A DNA stretch of 64,000 nt. Source: Helicobacter bilis. GTDB lineage: Bacteria > Campylobacterota > Campylobacteria > Campylobacterales > Helicobacteraceae. Made by a program: the position numbers and the translations under genes. The stretch is from the NCBI RefSeq assembly GCF_900198365.1, contig NZ_FZMS01000001.1, forward strand, positions 22,760 through 86,759. The letters are read 5' to 3'. Under the pieces are notes generated by a model. The model was not told where the DNA came from. It saw only the letters and a program-made list of their open reading frames with translations, and ran no database searches. Numbering within the stretch: the stretch's first letter is position 1; each line of letters begins with the position of its first letter. This document shows, piece by piece, positions 56,104 through 63,780 of this stretch.

Positions 56104-57279
56104 TTAGTTAAACAATCCCTTTTCTCGTTCATCAAGGTATAAATCATTTGCTTCTATAATATCGCCCTCGCTTAGAATACATGATCTCTCAACGACACTT
56201 AAAAGCTCTCGTATGTTACCCGGCCAAGTGTATGCTAACATTTTTTCTTGTGCGTCTTTACTAAAAGTCTTTTGCTGAAAGCCATAATGCGTGCAAACCT
56301 CTTCTACATGGCTTAGGGCAAGTGGCAGAATCTCTTCTGCGCGTTCCCTTAATGGTGGGATCTTAATAGGCACGGTTTGTAGTCTAAAGAAAAGATCTTC
56401 TCTAAACTCTTGATTTGCGATTTTTTCTTGTATGTTTGCGTTTGTAGCAGCAATAAATCTCACATCAATTTTTATGGGCTTTGCACTGCCTAATCGCATG
56501 ATTTCTCTCTCTTGCAAGGCTCGTAGTAGCTTTGCTTGTAATCCCATAGGCATTTCACCGATTTCATCTAAAAATATGCTTCCACCTTGTGCAGATTCTA
56601 AAAGTCCTGGCTTCGGGGTTGTAGCGTCTGTAAATGCACCTTTTTCATAGCCAAAGAGTTCAGATTCTAAAAGATTTTCTGGTATGGCAGCCATGTTTAA
56701 TGCTAGAAATGGTGCGTCTTTACGCTTTGAGTTTTCATGGATAAAACGCGCAAAGACTTCTTTGCCCACACCGCTTGCACCAAGTAGCAGCACACTTGCA
56801 TCAGTTGGGGCGGCACGGAGGGCTAGTGTCTTTGCTTCTTCTAGCTTTTTTGAGCTTGATTTAAAAAGCTTTTCTTTGCTTAGAATCTTTTTTGTGCTTT
56901 GTGATGTTTGCTTATGATTTTTATTAAATTCTACTAACTTTTTTGTGCGATATATGGCTTCAAGTAATTCTTGCGGTTCAAATGGCTTTTGAAAAAAGTC
57001 TTTTACGCCAAGACGGATAGATTCTATAGCTTTATTAAGCGTAGCATTGCCTGTAATGACAATGGCTTCATATCGCCCATTTAATTTACTTAGAAACTCT
57101 AATCCATCCATTTGAGGCATATTAATGTCTGTGATGACTAGCTCAAAGCTATCATCAAGGGATTTTAGCGCATCTTTTGGGTTTTTAAAGCTTACGATAT
57201 TTAGGTCTTTGTAATCTGAAAAAAAGAATTCAAGGCTTTTTCGCATATTAATATCATCTTCGACAATGGCTATTTTCAT
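56104..57279 (-). CDS. flgR: flagellar sigma-54 activator FlgR, without DNA-binding domain
   Basis: 391 residues. Receiver domain with acidic EDD and phosphoacceptor Asp51 (VITDINMPQMDG), a linker, then the AAA+ domain: LLLGASGVGKEVFARFIH (Walker A), GYEKGAFTDATT (sigma-54 loop), GSIFLDEIGEM (Walker B) and the R-finger region. It ends LYLDEREKGLFN just after AAA+, with no Fis-type helix-turn-helix. H. pylori FlgR is likewise truncated and acts from solution. Its target class includes flgE, whose sigma-54 promoter is at 36275. Confidence 0.96.
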   Translation of the reverse strand: MKIAIVEDDINMRKSLEFFFSDYKDLNIVSFKNPKDALKSLDDSFELVITDINMPQMDGLEFLSKLNGRYEAIVITGNATLNKAIESIRLGVKDFFQKPFEPQELLEAIYRTKKLVEFNKNHKQTSQSTKKILSKEKLFKSSSKKLEEAKTLALRAAPTDASVLLLGASGVGKEVFARFIHENSKRKDAPFLALNMAAIPENLLESELFGYEKGAFTDATTPKPGLLESAQGGSIFLDEIGEMPMGLQAKLLRALQEREIMRLGSAKPIKIDVRFIAATNANIQEKIANQEFREDLFFRLQTVPIKIPPLRERAEEILPLALSHVEEVCTHYGFQQKTFSKDAQEKMLAYTWPGNIRELLSVVERSCILSEGDIIEANDLYLDEREKGLFN

Positions 57280-57288
57280 GACTTTCCT

Positions 57289-58113
57289 TTAATGTTTTCT
57301 ATGTGGTGGATTAAATACCTGCAAGGTTAAAATGCCACCATGAAAATCCACAAGCACATAGGAACGCACTTTTGTGAGTGTTTTGGTGCGAGATTCTAGA
57401 TTTAGGGCGGTATTCATATCATCAAGGTGTGCTTGGTTTAGCATAAGGCATTCTAACACTTCCGTTTTGTATTCTTGTAGCAAATTATACAATAAATATT
57501 GTGTTTGTTTTCTCACACTTGCTTGCATTTCTGCTTTTGTGTAGTGATTGTAATGCGTGAGTGTGAGAGAGTGTTCTTTTGTATTTATCTCGCAAGTTTT
57601 TGCAGGACTCTTTTGATTTAGCCTTAATGAATGCAGTGGCACAGAGATTTTGTAGTCCTCGCCATAAGGTATTTCATCAATGATTTTGAAGAAATACTGC
57701 ATGATAAATTCATATTGCTCTGTTGTCGCTATACTATCTTTATCTATGCCATATTCTGGCTTAATCTTTAGTGTGCTATCTTTTTGTATCTCTTTTTGTG
57801 CTTCTCTTTGCTTGTAGTAGATAAGGTCTGTTTCTGCGGGATTGCCGCGATATTCCTTACGCATTAAATCCATTTGGTCTTGCTGCATTTTGAGTAGGCT
57901 TGGGTCTTTTGGTAATTGTGTTTCTTTCAGGCTATCTGCTGGTAGTGAGTTGTATATAGAATCTTGTGTGTTTAATGTCTCCAAATTTAATATCTCTGGG
58001 CTAGATATATTTTGTGTGAGTGTGTTTGTGTCTGCGTGAAGTGGGATATAAAAGCAAAAAAAATAAATTATGATATAAGTATGTATAGAACATATCTTGC
58101 TGCATGAACGCAT
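57289..58113 (-). CDS. exported protein of unknown function upstream of flgR
   Basis: 274 residues with an N-terminal hydrophobic segment (about residues 13-26, YIIIYFFCFYIPLHA) that looks like a signal peptide. Central part is Gln/Lys/Asp-rich, then a folded-looking C-terminal half (FIMQYFFKIIDEIPYGEDYK and SYVLVDFHGGILTLQVFNPP). It ends 9 nt before flgR, so the two are cotranscribed and a link to flagellar regulation is possible but unproven. Confidence 0.7.
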   Translation of the reverse strand: MRSCSKICSIHTYIIIYFFCFYIPLHADTNTLTQNISSPEILNLETLNTQDSIYNSLPADSLKETQLPKDPSLLKMQQDQMDLMRKEYRGNPAETDLIYYKQREAQKEIQKDSTLKIKPEYGIDKDSIATTEQYEFIMQYFFKIIDEIPYGEDYKISVPLHSLRLNQKSPAKTCEINTKEHSLTLTHYNHYTKAEMQASVRKQTQYLLYNLLQEYKTEVLECLMLNQAHLDDMNTALNLESRTKTLTKVRSYVLVDFHGGILTLQVFNPPHRKH

Positions 58114-58536
58114 AATGTTGCCTTATTATGTATATTAAGATTTATATATGAAGTTTTAATTATAGCAAAGCTTATGTATATTTGCTATCTCTTATTATCT
58201 CTTTGTGGATTAGGCAAAGAGATTGAGAGAGATTAAGATTTAAATATAGTAATATAGAATCTAGTGTGATGAAAAGTGATGAGATTCTATAATAACCAAG
58301 CTTTAAAGATATGTAGTTATGAATAGATTGCATAGATTTGAGAAGATTAAATCACTTTATATTGTTTGATATTATTCTTTTATAATTTTCTGGTTTTGTA
58401 AAATGAGCTTAGTTGTAGTAAAAAATCTTTTATTATTAAAAGACAAAAAATGACAAGTCAATAATCTTTGCTATATGCTAAATAGCTAAGAGATTATAAG
58501 ATATAGCTATAAAGGCAATAATGCGATATGAGGATA
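58114..58536. other. gene-free gap
   Basis: About 420 bp, very AT-rich, separating the exported-protein gene from the repeat-protein cluster. One AGAATCT near 58255 and one AGATTCT near 58280. No reading frame, RNA fold or tandem repeat seen. Confidence 0.6.
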
Positions 58537-58887
58537 TCAGGGCTTTTCACAGATTTTTTTAATAGTGCGATTTAGTCCATCATAATCTTTTTTTTCTAAA
58601 TTATGTAAATGTGCGTTGCTAAAAGCCTTTCCATCGCCACATTTGCCACTTATTATTTTTTCATTTTTATAGGTAGAGGCTGCAATCAAGTCGCCACTTT
58701 CATAATATATTTTTTCTATACCCTATTTTTTACCATTTTTATATGGTGTTTCTATCCAACCATCTTCATAATATCCTTTTTCTACACAACCACTTATTTT
58801 GTCTGTTTCATTTTTGCATTCTTTTAATGTCTCTGCATGTAAAATAGAAAATGAGAGAAAACCTATCAATACACTTTTTAGTAACAT
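58537..58887 (-). pseudogene. secreted YwqK/MORN-like repeat protein with internal stop
   Basis: 117 codons in one unbroken register, with a single in-frame TAG at codon 55 (58725-58723). It opens with the family signal peptide (MLLKSVLIGFLSFSILHAET), LKECKNETDKISGCVEKGYY, one repeat (WIETPYKNGKK), then TAG where relatives have a Glu codon, then GIEKIYYESGDLI and the C-terminal IISGKCGDGKAFSN...IKKICEKP. A GAG-to-TAG change fits. Everything else, including promoter and both ends, is intact, so inactivation looks recent. Readthrough or sequencing error are alternatives. Confidence 0.85.
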
Positions 58888-58985
58888 AACTGCCCCTTTA
58901 AACTTAAGATAAAGATTCTGTATTTTATAAAAATTCTTTTAGATTAAAGCCTTAAATATTCTAAGATTAGAATCTAGGAAGTGTT
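58885..58985. repeat. duplicated intergenic unit, copy 1
   Basis: Shares with 59587-59700 and 60289-60400 the same order: start codon, CGCCC or TGCCCC near the ribosome site, AGATAAAGATTCTGTATTTT, a run with CTTTTAGATTAAAGCC, then AGATTCTAAGAT(T/G)AGAATCT-like hairpin. Three tandem copies of gene plus spacer indicate segmental duplication. Confidence 0.8.
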
Positions 58986-59004
58986 AAGACTTTAAAATCA
59001 TAAA

Positions 59005-59589
59005 TTATTTAGAATCGCTTTTAAGGCATATTTCTTTTAAATAGATAATTGCTCTTTCGATGCTGCCGTCTCTACGCATCTCTTTTAATTCTTTGTCTGT
59101 TAAGACTTTATCATTAAAGCATTTACCGCTTATAAACTTATGATTCTCTGCTTTAATTAAGGCTAATAGCTTTTTATCTTCTGTGTAGAGTTTCATGTCC
59201 CCATTTACGCCATTGTTGTTAAATGGTGTTTCTGCTTTTAGATTTCCATTTTCATAATACTCTTTTATTATACCTTCTATTTTGCCATTTTTATATGGTG
59301 TTTCTGATTCTAGATTCCCATTCCTATAATACCACTTTGTCATACCTTCTCTTTCATCATTTTTAAATGGTATTTCTGCACTAATATTCCCATTCTCATA
59401 ATACCACTTTTCTATGCCTTCTATTTTGCCATTTTTATATGGTGTATCTACCCAAAATTTTCCATTGTCATGATATTCTCTCTCTACACAACCACTTATT
59501 CTATCCGCTTCATTTTTACACTCTTTTAGCATATCTGCATGTAAAATAGAAAATGATAGAAATCCTATCAATACACTTTTTAGTAACAT
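59005..59589 (-). CDS. secreted YwqK/MORN-like repeat protein, short form A
   Basis: 194 residues. Signal peptide MLLKSVLIGFLSFSILHA, LKECKNEADRISGCVEREYH, four repeats of about 23 residues (VDTPYKNGKIEGIEK, AEIPFKNDEREGMTK, SETPYKNGKIEGIIK, AETPFNNNGVNGDMK), then LYTEDKKLLALIKAENHKFI and SGKCFNDKVLTDKEL, ending YLKEICLKSDSK. Four conserved cysteines frame the repeats. Paralog of the 25 kb gene and of its neighbours; role unknown, probably envelope or secreted. Confidence 0.85.
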   Translation of the reverse strand: MLLKSVLIGFLSFSILHADMLKECKNEADRISGCVEREYHDNGKFWVDTPYKNGKIEGIEKWYYENGNISAEIPFKNDEREGMTKWYYRNGNLESETPYKNGKIEGIIKEYYENGNLKAETPFNNNGVNGDMKLYTEDKKLLALIKAENHKFISGKCFNDKVLTDKELKEMRRDGSIERAIIYLKEICLKSDSK

Positions 59590-59705
59590 AACCGCCCTTT
59601 TAAATTGAGATAAAGATTCTGTATTTTACAAAAATTCTTTTAGATTAAAGCCTAAAAGATTCTAAGATTAGAATCTAGGAAGTGTTAAAAGCTTTGAAAT
59701 CAAGG
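59587..59705. repeat. duplicated intergenic unit, copy 2
   Basis: Near-identical to 60289-60400 over the first 90 bp. Contains AGATTCTAA-GA-TTAGAATCT, a 9-bp perfect hairpin with a 2-nt loop built from the common heptamer. It carries the promoter module of the 59589 gene on the minus strand. Confidence 0.8.
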
Positions 59706-59706
59706 G

Positions 59707-60291
59707 TTATTTAGAATCGCTTTTAAGGCATATTTCTTTTAAATAGTTAATTGGTTCTTCAATGCTTTTGAGTCCACTAAGATCGTCTATTTCTTTGTCT
59801 GTTAAGACTTTATCATCAAAGCATTTGCCACTTATAATCTTGCCATTCTCGCCTTTAACTAAGGCTAGTAGTTTTCCATCTTCTGTGTAGAATCTCGTAT
59901 CCCCATGCAACTTATCATTTAGAACTTTTACTTCTGCTTGTAAGCTGCCATTCTCATAATACTCTTTTAATATGCCCTCTATTTTGTCATTTTTAAGTGG
60001 TGCTTCCCGCCTAAGAAGCCCATTTTCATAATAGCCTTTGAGCATACCCTCTGCTTCCCCATTTTTATATGGCATTTCCAGTGCTAGATTCCCATTCTCA
60101 TAATACCGTTTTTCTATGCCTTCTTTTTTGCCATTTTTATATGGTGTTTCTATCCAAAGATTCACACTTGAATTATACTTTTTTTCTACACAACCGCTTA
60201 TTTTATCACTCTCGCTTTTACATTCTTTTAGTGTATCTGCATGTAAGATAGAAAACGATAGAAAACCTATAAACACACTTTTTAGTAACAT
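59707..60291 (-). CDS. secreted YwqK/MORN-like repeat protein, short form B
   Basis: 194 residues, same plan as form A: signal peptide MLLKSVFIGFLSFSILHA, LKECKSESDKISGCVEKKYN, three to four repeats (IETPYKNGKKEGIEK, LEMPYKNGEAEGMLK, REAPLKNDKIEGILK, then AEVKVLNDKLHGDTR), LYTEDGKLL-like FYTEDGKLLALVKGENGK, SGKCFDDKVLTDKEI and the identical YLKEICLKSDSK tail. The repeats differ more from the consensus than the ends do, suggesting the middle diversifies. Confidence 0.85.
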   Translation of the reverse strand: MLLKSVFIGFLSFSILHADTLKECKSESDKISGCVEKKYNSSVNLWIETPYKNGKKEGIEKRYYENGNLALEMPYKNGEAEGMLKGYYENGLLRREAPLKNDKIEGILKEYYENGSLQAEVKVLNDKLHGDTRFYTEDGKLLALVKGENGKIISGKCFDDKVLTDKEIDDLSGLKSIEEPINYLKEICLKSDSK

Positions 60292-60400
60292 AACCGCCCT
60301 TTTAAATTGAGATAAAGATTCTGTATTTTACAAAAACTCTTTTAGATTAAAGCCTAAAAGATTCTAAGATGAGAATCTAGCCTTGTTGAAATCGCTATAA
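60289..60400. repeat. duplicated intergenic unit, copy 3
   Basis: Third copy, upstream of the 60291 gene. The hairpin has one mismatch here (AGATGAGAATCT). To the right the similarity ends, so this is probably the edge of the duplicated block. Confidence 0.75.
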
Positions 60401-60497
60401 ATTACGATAAAGACATTTTATCTTTTCAATGGCTTAATATAGATTCTAAGACTTGATACATTAAATCTTATAAAACAATTAAGTTTTCATACAAAAA

Positions 60498-61427
60498 TCA
60501 ATCAATAGGCTTTATCTTTTCTAACATAGTATCTGCTATTGCTTGGAGATTAAAGGGATAGTGAATCTGTGTTATATTGCTAAATTGTGTGCGATTAAAG
60601 GTGGTTTGCCTTTTTGCAAGTTGCCTTGTATGCAGGGCAATTAGATTTTTTAACTCACATTCTTTCATCTCATTATGCAAAAGCATAAGGCATTCTCTCA
60701 GTCCTATGGATTTAAAGGGCTGGATTGTGTCGCCATAAGATTCTAAAAGGTTTTTCGCCTCATCTAGAATGCCACTTTCAATCATGTTTTGCGTTCGTAT
60801 CTCTATGTTTTTATGTAATATATCTTTTGGCACGATAAGGCTATAAATGTCTATTGGCAGAGAAAATGGCACTGGCGGATTTTGTATGAAAAATTGAGTT
60901 GGCGGCATATTTGTTTGAAAGAAAATCTCTAATGCCTTTGTGATTCTATAAGTATCATTGCTATTAATCTTTGCAGCATAGGTAGAATCAATGCTTTTTA
61001 GGAAGCCATATTGTGTGCTTAGGGGCTGATTAGTTAGGGCTAGAAATTCTGCCTTTTTCATATCGCTTTTAAATGTATCAAGCGGGCTTAAGCCTTGTAT
61101 GATTGCCTTAAGATAAAAGCTACTGCCACCGACTATTAAGAGATTTTTTTGCTCTTTTTTGCATTGCTCTATGCTTTCGTGCAAAAGAGATAAAAACAAA
61201 CTCGCTGATACATGCTCTTTAGGGGATAAGACATTGATGGCAAAGTGCTTGACTAGTGAGAGTTCATCGCTTGTAGGCTTGGCTGATGCGATGTCAATCT
61301 CTTTATAAATACAGAGTGAATCTAGTGAAAATATATAGGCATTTAATAGTGGGGTAAGCTTTAAAGACAAGGCACTTTTACCACTGCAAGTAGCCCCCAA
61401 AATAGCAAATATTCTTGGATAATCCAT
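60498..61427 (-). CDS. miaA: tRNA dimethylallyltransferase
   Basis: 309 residues. P-loop GATCSGKSALSLKL, the substrate Asp in FSLDSLCIYKEIDIASAKPT, LIVGGSSFYLKAI and the C-terminal IALHTRQLAKRQTTFNR. MiaA prenylates A37 of tRNAs reading UNN codons. Last gene of a leftward run after tfoX-N, yceI and marR, but 50-60 bp gaps make separate promoters possible. Confidence 0.96.
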   Translation of the reverse strand: MDYPRIFAILGATCSGKSALSLKLTPLLNAYIFSLDSLCIYKEIDIASAKPTSDELSLVKHFAINVLSPKEHVSASLFLSLLHESIEQCKKEQKNLLIVGGSSFYLKAIIQGLSPLDTFKSDMKKAEFLALTNQPLSTQYGFLKSIDSTYAAKINSNDTYRITKALEIFFQTNMPPTQFFIQNPPVPFSLPIDIYSLIVPKDILHKNIEIRTQNMIESGILDEAKNLLESYGDTIQPFKSIGLRECLMLLHNEMKECELKNLIALHTRQLAKRQTTFNRTQFSNITQIHYPFNLQAIADTMLEKIKPID

Positions 61428-61477
61428 AATAAACCTTTAGTAATATAGAAAACTATAAGATAAAATCGCTAATATTT

Positions 61478-61852
61478 CTATGCTTTAGAATCTTTATCGC
61501 ATAAAATCGGGGTAAGAGTTGCAATAATCTCTTGTAATAATTCCTTAGAATCTATATCAATCATATACCATTCCTTTGCACCCGGATAAGGCTTTGCTTT
61601 TTGAGAGTGTGCTAAAAGAGATTCTAAAAGCTTATATTGTTTTACAAATACACACTCATCACAAAGCAGGAAAAGTGCTTTGGGCTTTTGCATAGTTTTA
61701 GAATCTTGTATATATACGCAGTATTCCCCAAACATTTTTCTCGCACTAAAAGTGTAAGATTCTATTTTGCCCTTAGAATCTTCGCTTAAACTAGCCATAT
61801 ACTCGCATAAACGCTCTAGCACATAGTCTTTATACTCTTTTGAAGTCGCCAT
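61478..61852 (-). CDS. TfoX/Sxy N-terminal-domain protein
   Basis: 124 residues. SYTFSARKMFGEYCVYIQDS and ALFLLCDECVFVKQY with GAKEWYMIDID match the TfoX_N fold; the C-terminal TfoX domain is absent. Despite the name, such single-domain proteins have no proven link to competence, and in Helicobacter competence does not depend on Sxy. Function unknown. Confidence 0.8.
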   Translation of the reverse strand: MATSKEYKDYVLERLCEYMASLSEDSKGKIESYTFSARKMFGEYCVYIQDSKTMQKPKALFLLCDECVFVKQYKLLESLLAHSQKAKPYPGAKEWYMIDIDSKELLQEIIATLTPILCDKDSKA

Positions 61853-61912
61853 ATTTGCCCCTTAATTTTGCTAGGTAGATTCTAGCATTTTTTAGCAAAG
61901 GGCGTTTGGCTA

Positions 61913-62452
61913 CTACTGCCACTGCGTTTGTAAAATAATCTTTACTTCATCGCTATTAAGAAATGAGCCTTTTATCCCATAGTCCTTAATATTAATCTTG
62001 CCTGTGAGTATCAAGCGTGGGTTTTGGCTTGAAGGGCCTTCAAGGCTAGATTCTAGCACAAGCGGCAAACTTACATTATGCAGAGTGAGTGTGCCTTTGA
62101 CTTTGCCTTTGATTGTATCACCACTATCGCTTAAAGGCTCATAGGAGTGCAGGATAAACTTACTTTTTGGGAACTTTGCAGAATCTAGGAAGTCATCTTC
62201 TTGCAAATGCTTATCGCGTTTAGTGCTATCTGTAAAGATAGATTCTATTCGCACTTCTCCGCTAAGTGCGGTAATGTGCTTGTCTGTAAGTGTGAGTTTG
62301 CCGCTAAAATCCTTGAAATACCCTTTGATTGTTTTGACACCAAATTTTTTGACTTCAAAGCCAATGTAGCTTTGGGGGCTAAGTGTAAAATCCTTGCCAA
62401 AACATAGACTTAAAAAACTAAGGCTTAATGCCATTAAAATAAACTTTTTCAT
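61913..62452 (-). CDS. YceI-family periplasmic protein
   Basis: 179 residues: signal peptide (MKKFILMALSLSFLSLCFG), then FTLSPQSYIGFEVKKFGVKT, DFSGKLTLTDKH, SIFTDSTKRDKHLQEDDFLD and FPKSKFILHS, the YceI lipocalin-like barrel that binds isoprenoid lipids in relatives. Its ATG overlaps the marR stop (TAATG), so it is translationally coupled to that regulator and presumably controlled by it. Confidence 0.92.
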   Translation of the reverse strand: MKKFILMALSLSFLSLCFGKDFTLSPQSYIGFEVKKFGVKTIKGYFKDFSGKLTLTDKHITALSGEVRIESIFTDSTKRDKHLQEDDFLDSAKFPKSKFILHSYEPLSDSGDTIKGKVKGTLTLHNVSLPLVLESSLEGPSSQNPRLILTGKINIKDYGIKGSFLNSDEVKIILQTQWQ

Positions 62453-62904
62453 TATTTTTGCTCCTTTTCTATCTGTGTTTCTAATCCTGTGAAAGCCTTG
62501 TATAGTAGGGCTTGAAGCGTGCTAATCTCATCTGTGCTAAGGTAAGGGGATAGCAAATCTGTATGCACATCTAGCATCATTTGGTAGGTTTGCCTAGCAC
62601 ATTCCCTGCCTTTTTGTGTGAGTGTGATGAGATTCTCACGGCGGTTGTTTGGATTTTGTTTGCGTTTTACAAGCTTGGCAGATTCTAGCTCATCAATATG
62701 CAAACGCACATAGTTTTTATCGCTTTGGATAAAGCTACATAGACTTACTTGCGTGTGTGGCTCATCATAGCACACCCATAGAATCCCAGCCTTTTTGTGG
62801 CTTAGCCCAAGCGGTAAAACTCGCCTGTCAAACTCCCTAGAGAGATACTCTCGAAGTCCTGTGGCAAGGAAACCAATGCAGTTGTAAATGTCATATTGCG
62901 GCAT
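62452..62904 (-). CDS. MarR-family transcriptional regulator
   Basis: 150 residues from the ATG at 62904 (AAAGGAG 6 nt upstream; a TTG five codons earlier is in frame). Winged helix region: LSHKKAGILWVCYDEPHTQV, SLCSFIQSDKNYVRLHIDEL (recognition) and LVKRKQNPNNRRENLITLT (wing). One Cys at position 40 region and one in SLCSF could sense oxidants, but this is speculative. The perfect 16-bp palindrome just upstream is its likely operator, suggesting autoregulation together with yceI. Confidence 0.92.
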   Translation of the reverse strand: MPQYDIYNCIGFLATGLREYLSREFDRRVLPLGLSHKKAGILWVCYDEPHTQVSLCSFIQSDKNYVRLHIDELESAKLVKRKQNPNNRRENLITLTQKGRECARQTYQMMLDVHTDLLSPYLSTDEISTLQALLYKAFTGLETQIEKEQK

Positions 62905-62924
62905 TATTGCTCCTTTCAATATAA

Positions 62925-62963
62925 TTTTTAAGGATAGTAATTTTTAGTTACTATCCTTAAAAA
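62925..62963. promoter_or_regulatory. perfect 16-bp palindromic operator upstream of marR
   Basis: Arms TTTTTAAGGATAGTAA (62925-62940) and TTACTATCCTTAAAAA (62948-62963) with a 7-nt spacer, ending 21 bp before the marR start. A minus-strand TATAAT at 62972-62967 lies at the distal edge, so the palindrome would cover the transcription start. The size and symmetry suit a MarR dimer or a pair of dimers. Confidence 0.8.
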
Positions 62964-63174
62964 TGAATTATAATCATCATTTGGTAAATGAGTGGAAAAA
63001 GATTGTGAAAAATGTAGAAAAATAAGTGGGCGATAGAGTGAGAGTTTCTTAAAATGCAGTGATTTGGTGGGATTTATGATGATATGTGAATAAAGTTACT
63101 TTATGAGATTTGTGAATTTAAAATGAGTTTGGGCTTAGATTCCACAGCGGGATAGGAATCTAAGCAATTTAGCC

Positions 63175-63763
63175 CTAAAGCCCCATACTCTCAATGATAG
63201 ATTTTACCGCATCTTCGCCCATAAAAAATTCTGCGATTTTTGCTAAAAGAATGATGATAGTAATAAGTGGCGTGATATAACGCATAGGGTAATACCACAC
63301 ATTAAAGCCAAGATTCCCAAAAAAAGTGAGAAGTATAAGATTCTAGCTTTTCTTTTGGCACGACCCAACCGATAAAAATCACCGCCAAAAGCCCACCGAT
63401 AGACATAAGAAAGTTTGCTGAAAGAAACTTAATAATATCCATAAGCGACTTTCTGCCAACAGCCAAATAATCCGCCGCAGGTGTGCAAATAGAGCAGACA
63501 ATCACCATTCCAAGAGCGATGATAGCAAGTGTAATGCTCCAAGTCGCCTTCGCCCTGCTCCAGCCATAAGTCTCACTCATATACATTACAGCAGGTTCAA
63601 GCAGTGAGATAGTAGAAGTGATCCCAGCAAAGCTAAAGGCGATAAGGAACAAAAAGGCGATGATGTTACCTAAGATTCCAAGATGAGAGAACATCACAGG
63701 CAGGGTTACAAAGATAAGCCCAGCCCCCTTATTGACAACGCCCTCATACTCAAACCAAACCAA
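63175..63763 (-). pseudogene. sodium:neurotransmitter-type symporter, C-terminal fragment with frameshift
   Basis: The minus strand reads VNKGAGLIFVTLPVMFSHLG, FSFAGITSTISLLEPAVMYM and further membrane segments of the NSS (SNF) family. At a T7 run (63325-63319) the frame shifts. Ignoring one T, it continues FFGNLGFNVWYYPMRYITPL and ends IIESMGL at 63175. The N-terminal half (about TM1-TM6) is missing, and the sequence at about 63755-63770 switches to unrelated DNA. So it is both truncated and shifted. A one-base sequencing error could explain the shift but not the truncation. Confidence 0.85.
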
Positions 63764-63780
63764 GCTTTGCTACAAACTTA

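Noticed and set aside
58960..60400. CRISPR array at the repeat-gene cluster or at 25 kb
   Set aside because: Repeats are direct, contiguous 69-bp coding units or whole-gene duplications, with no constant repeat/unique spacer alternation and no cas genes.
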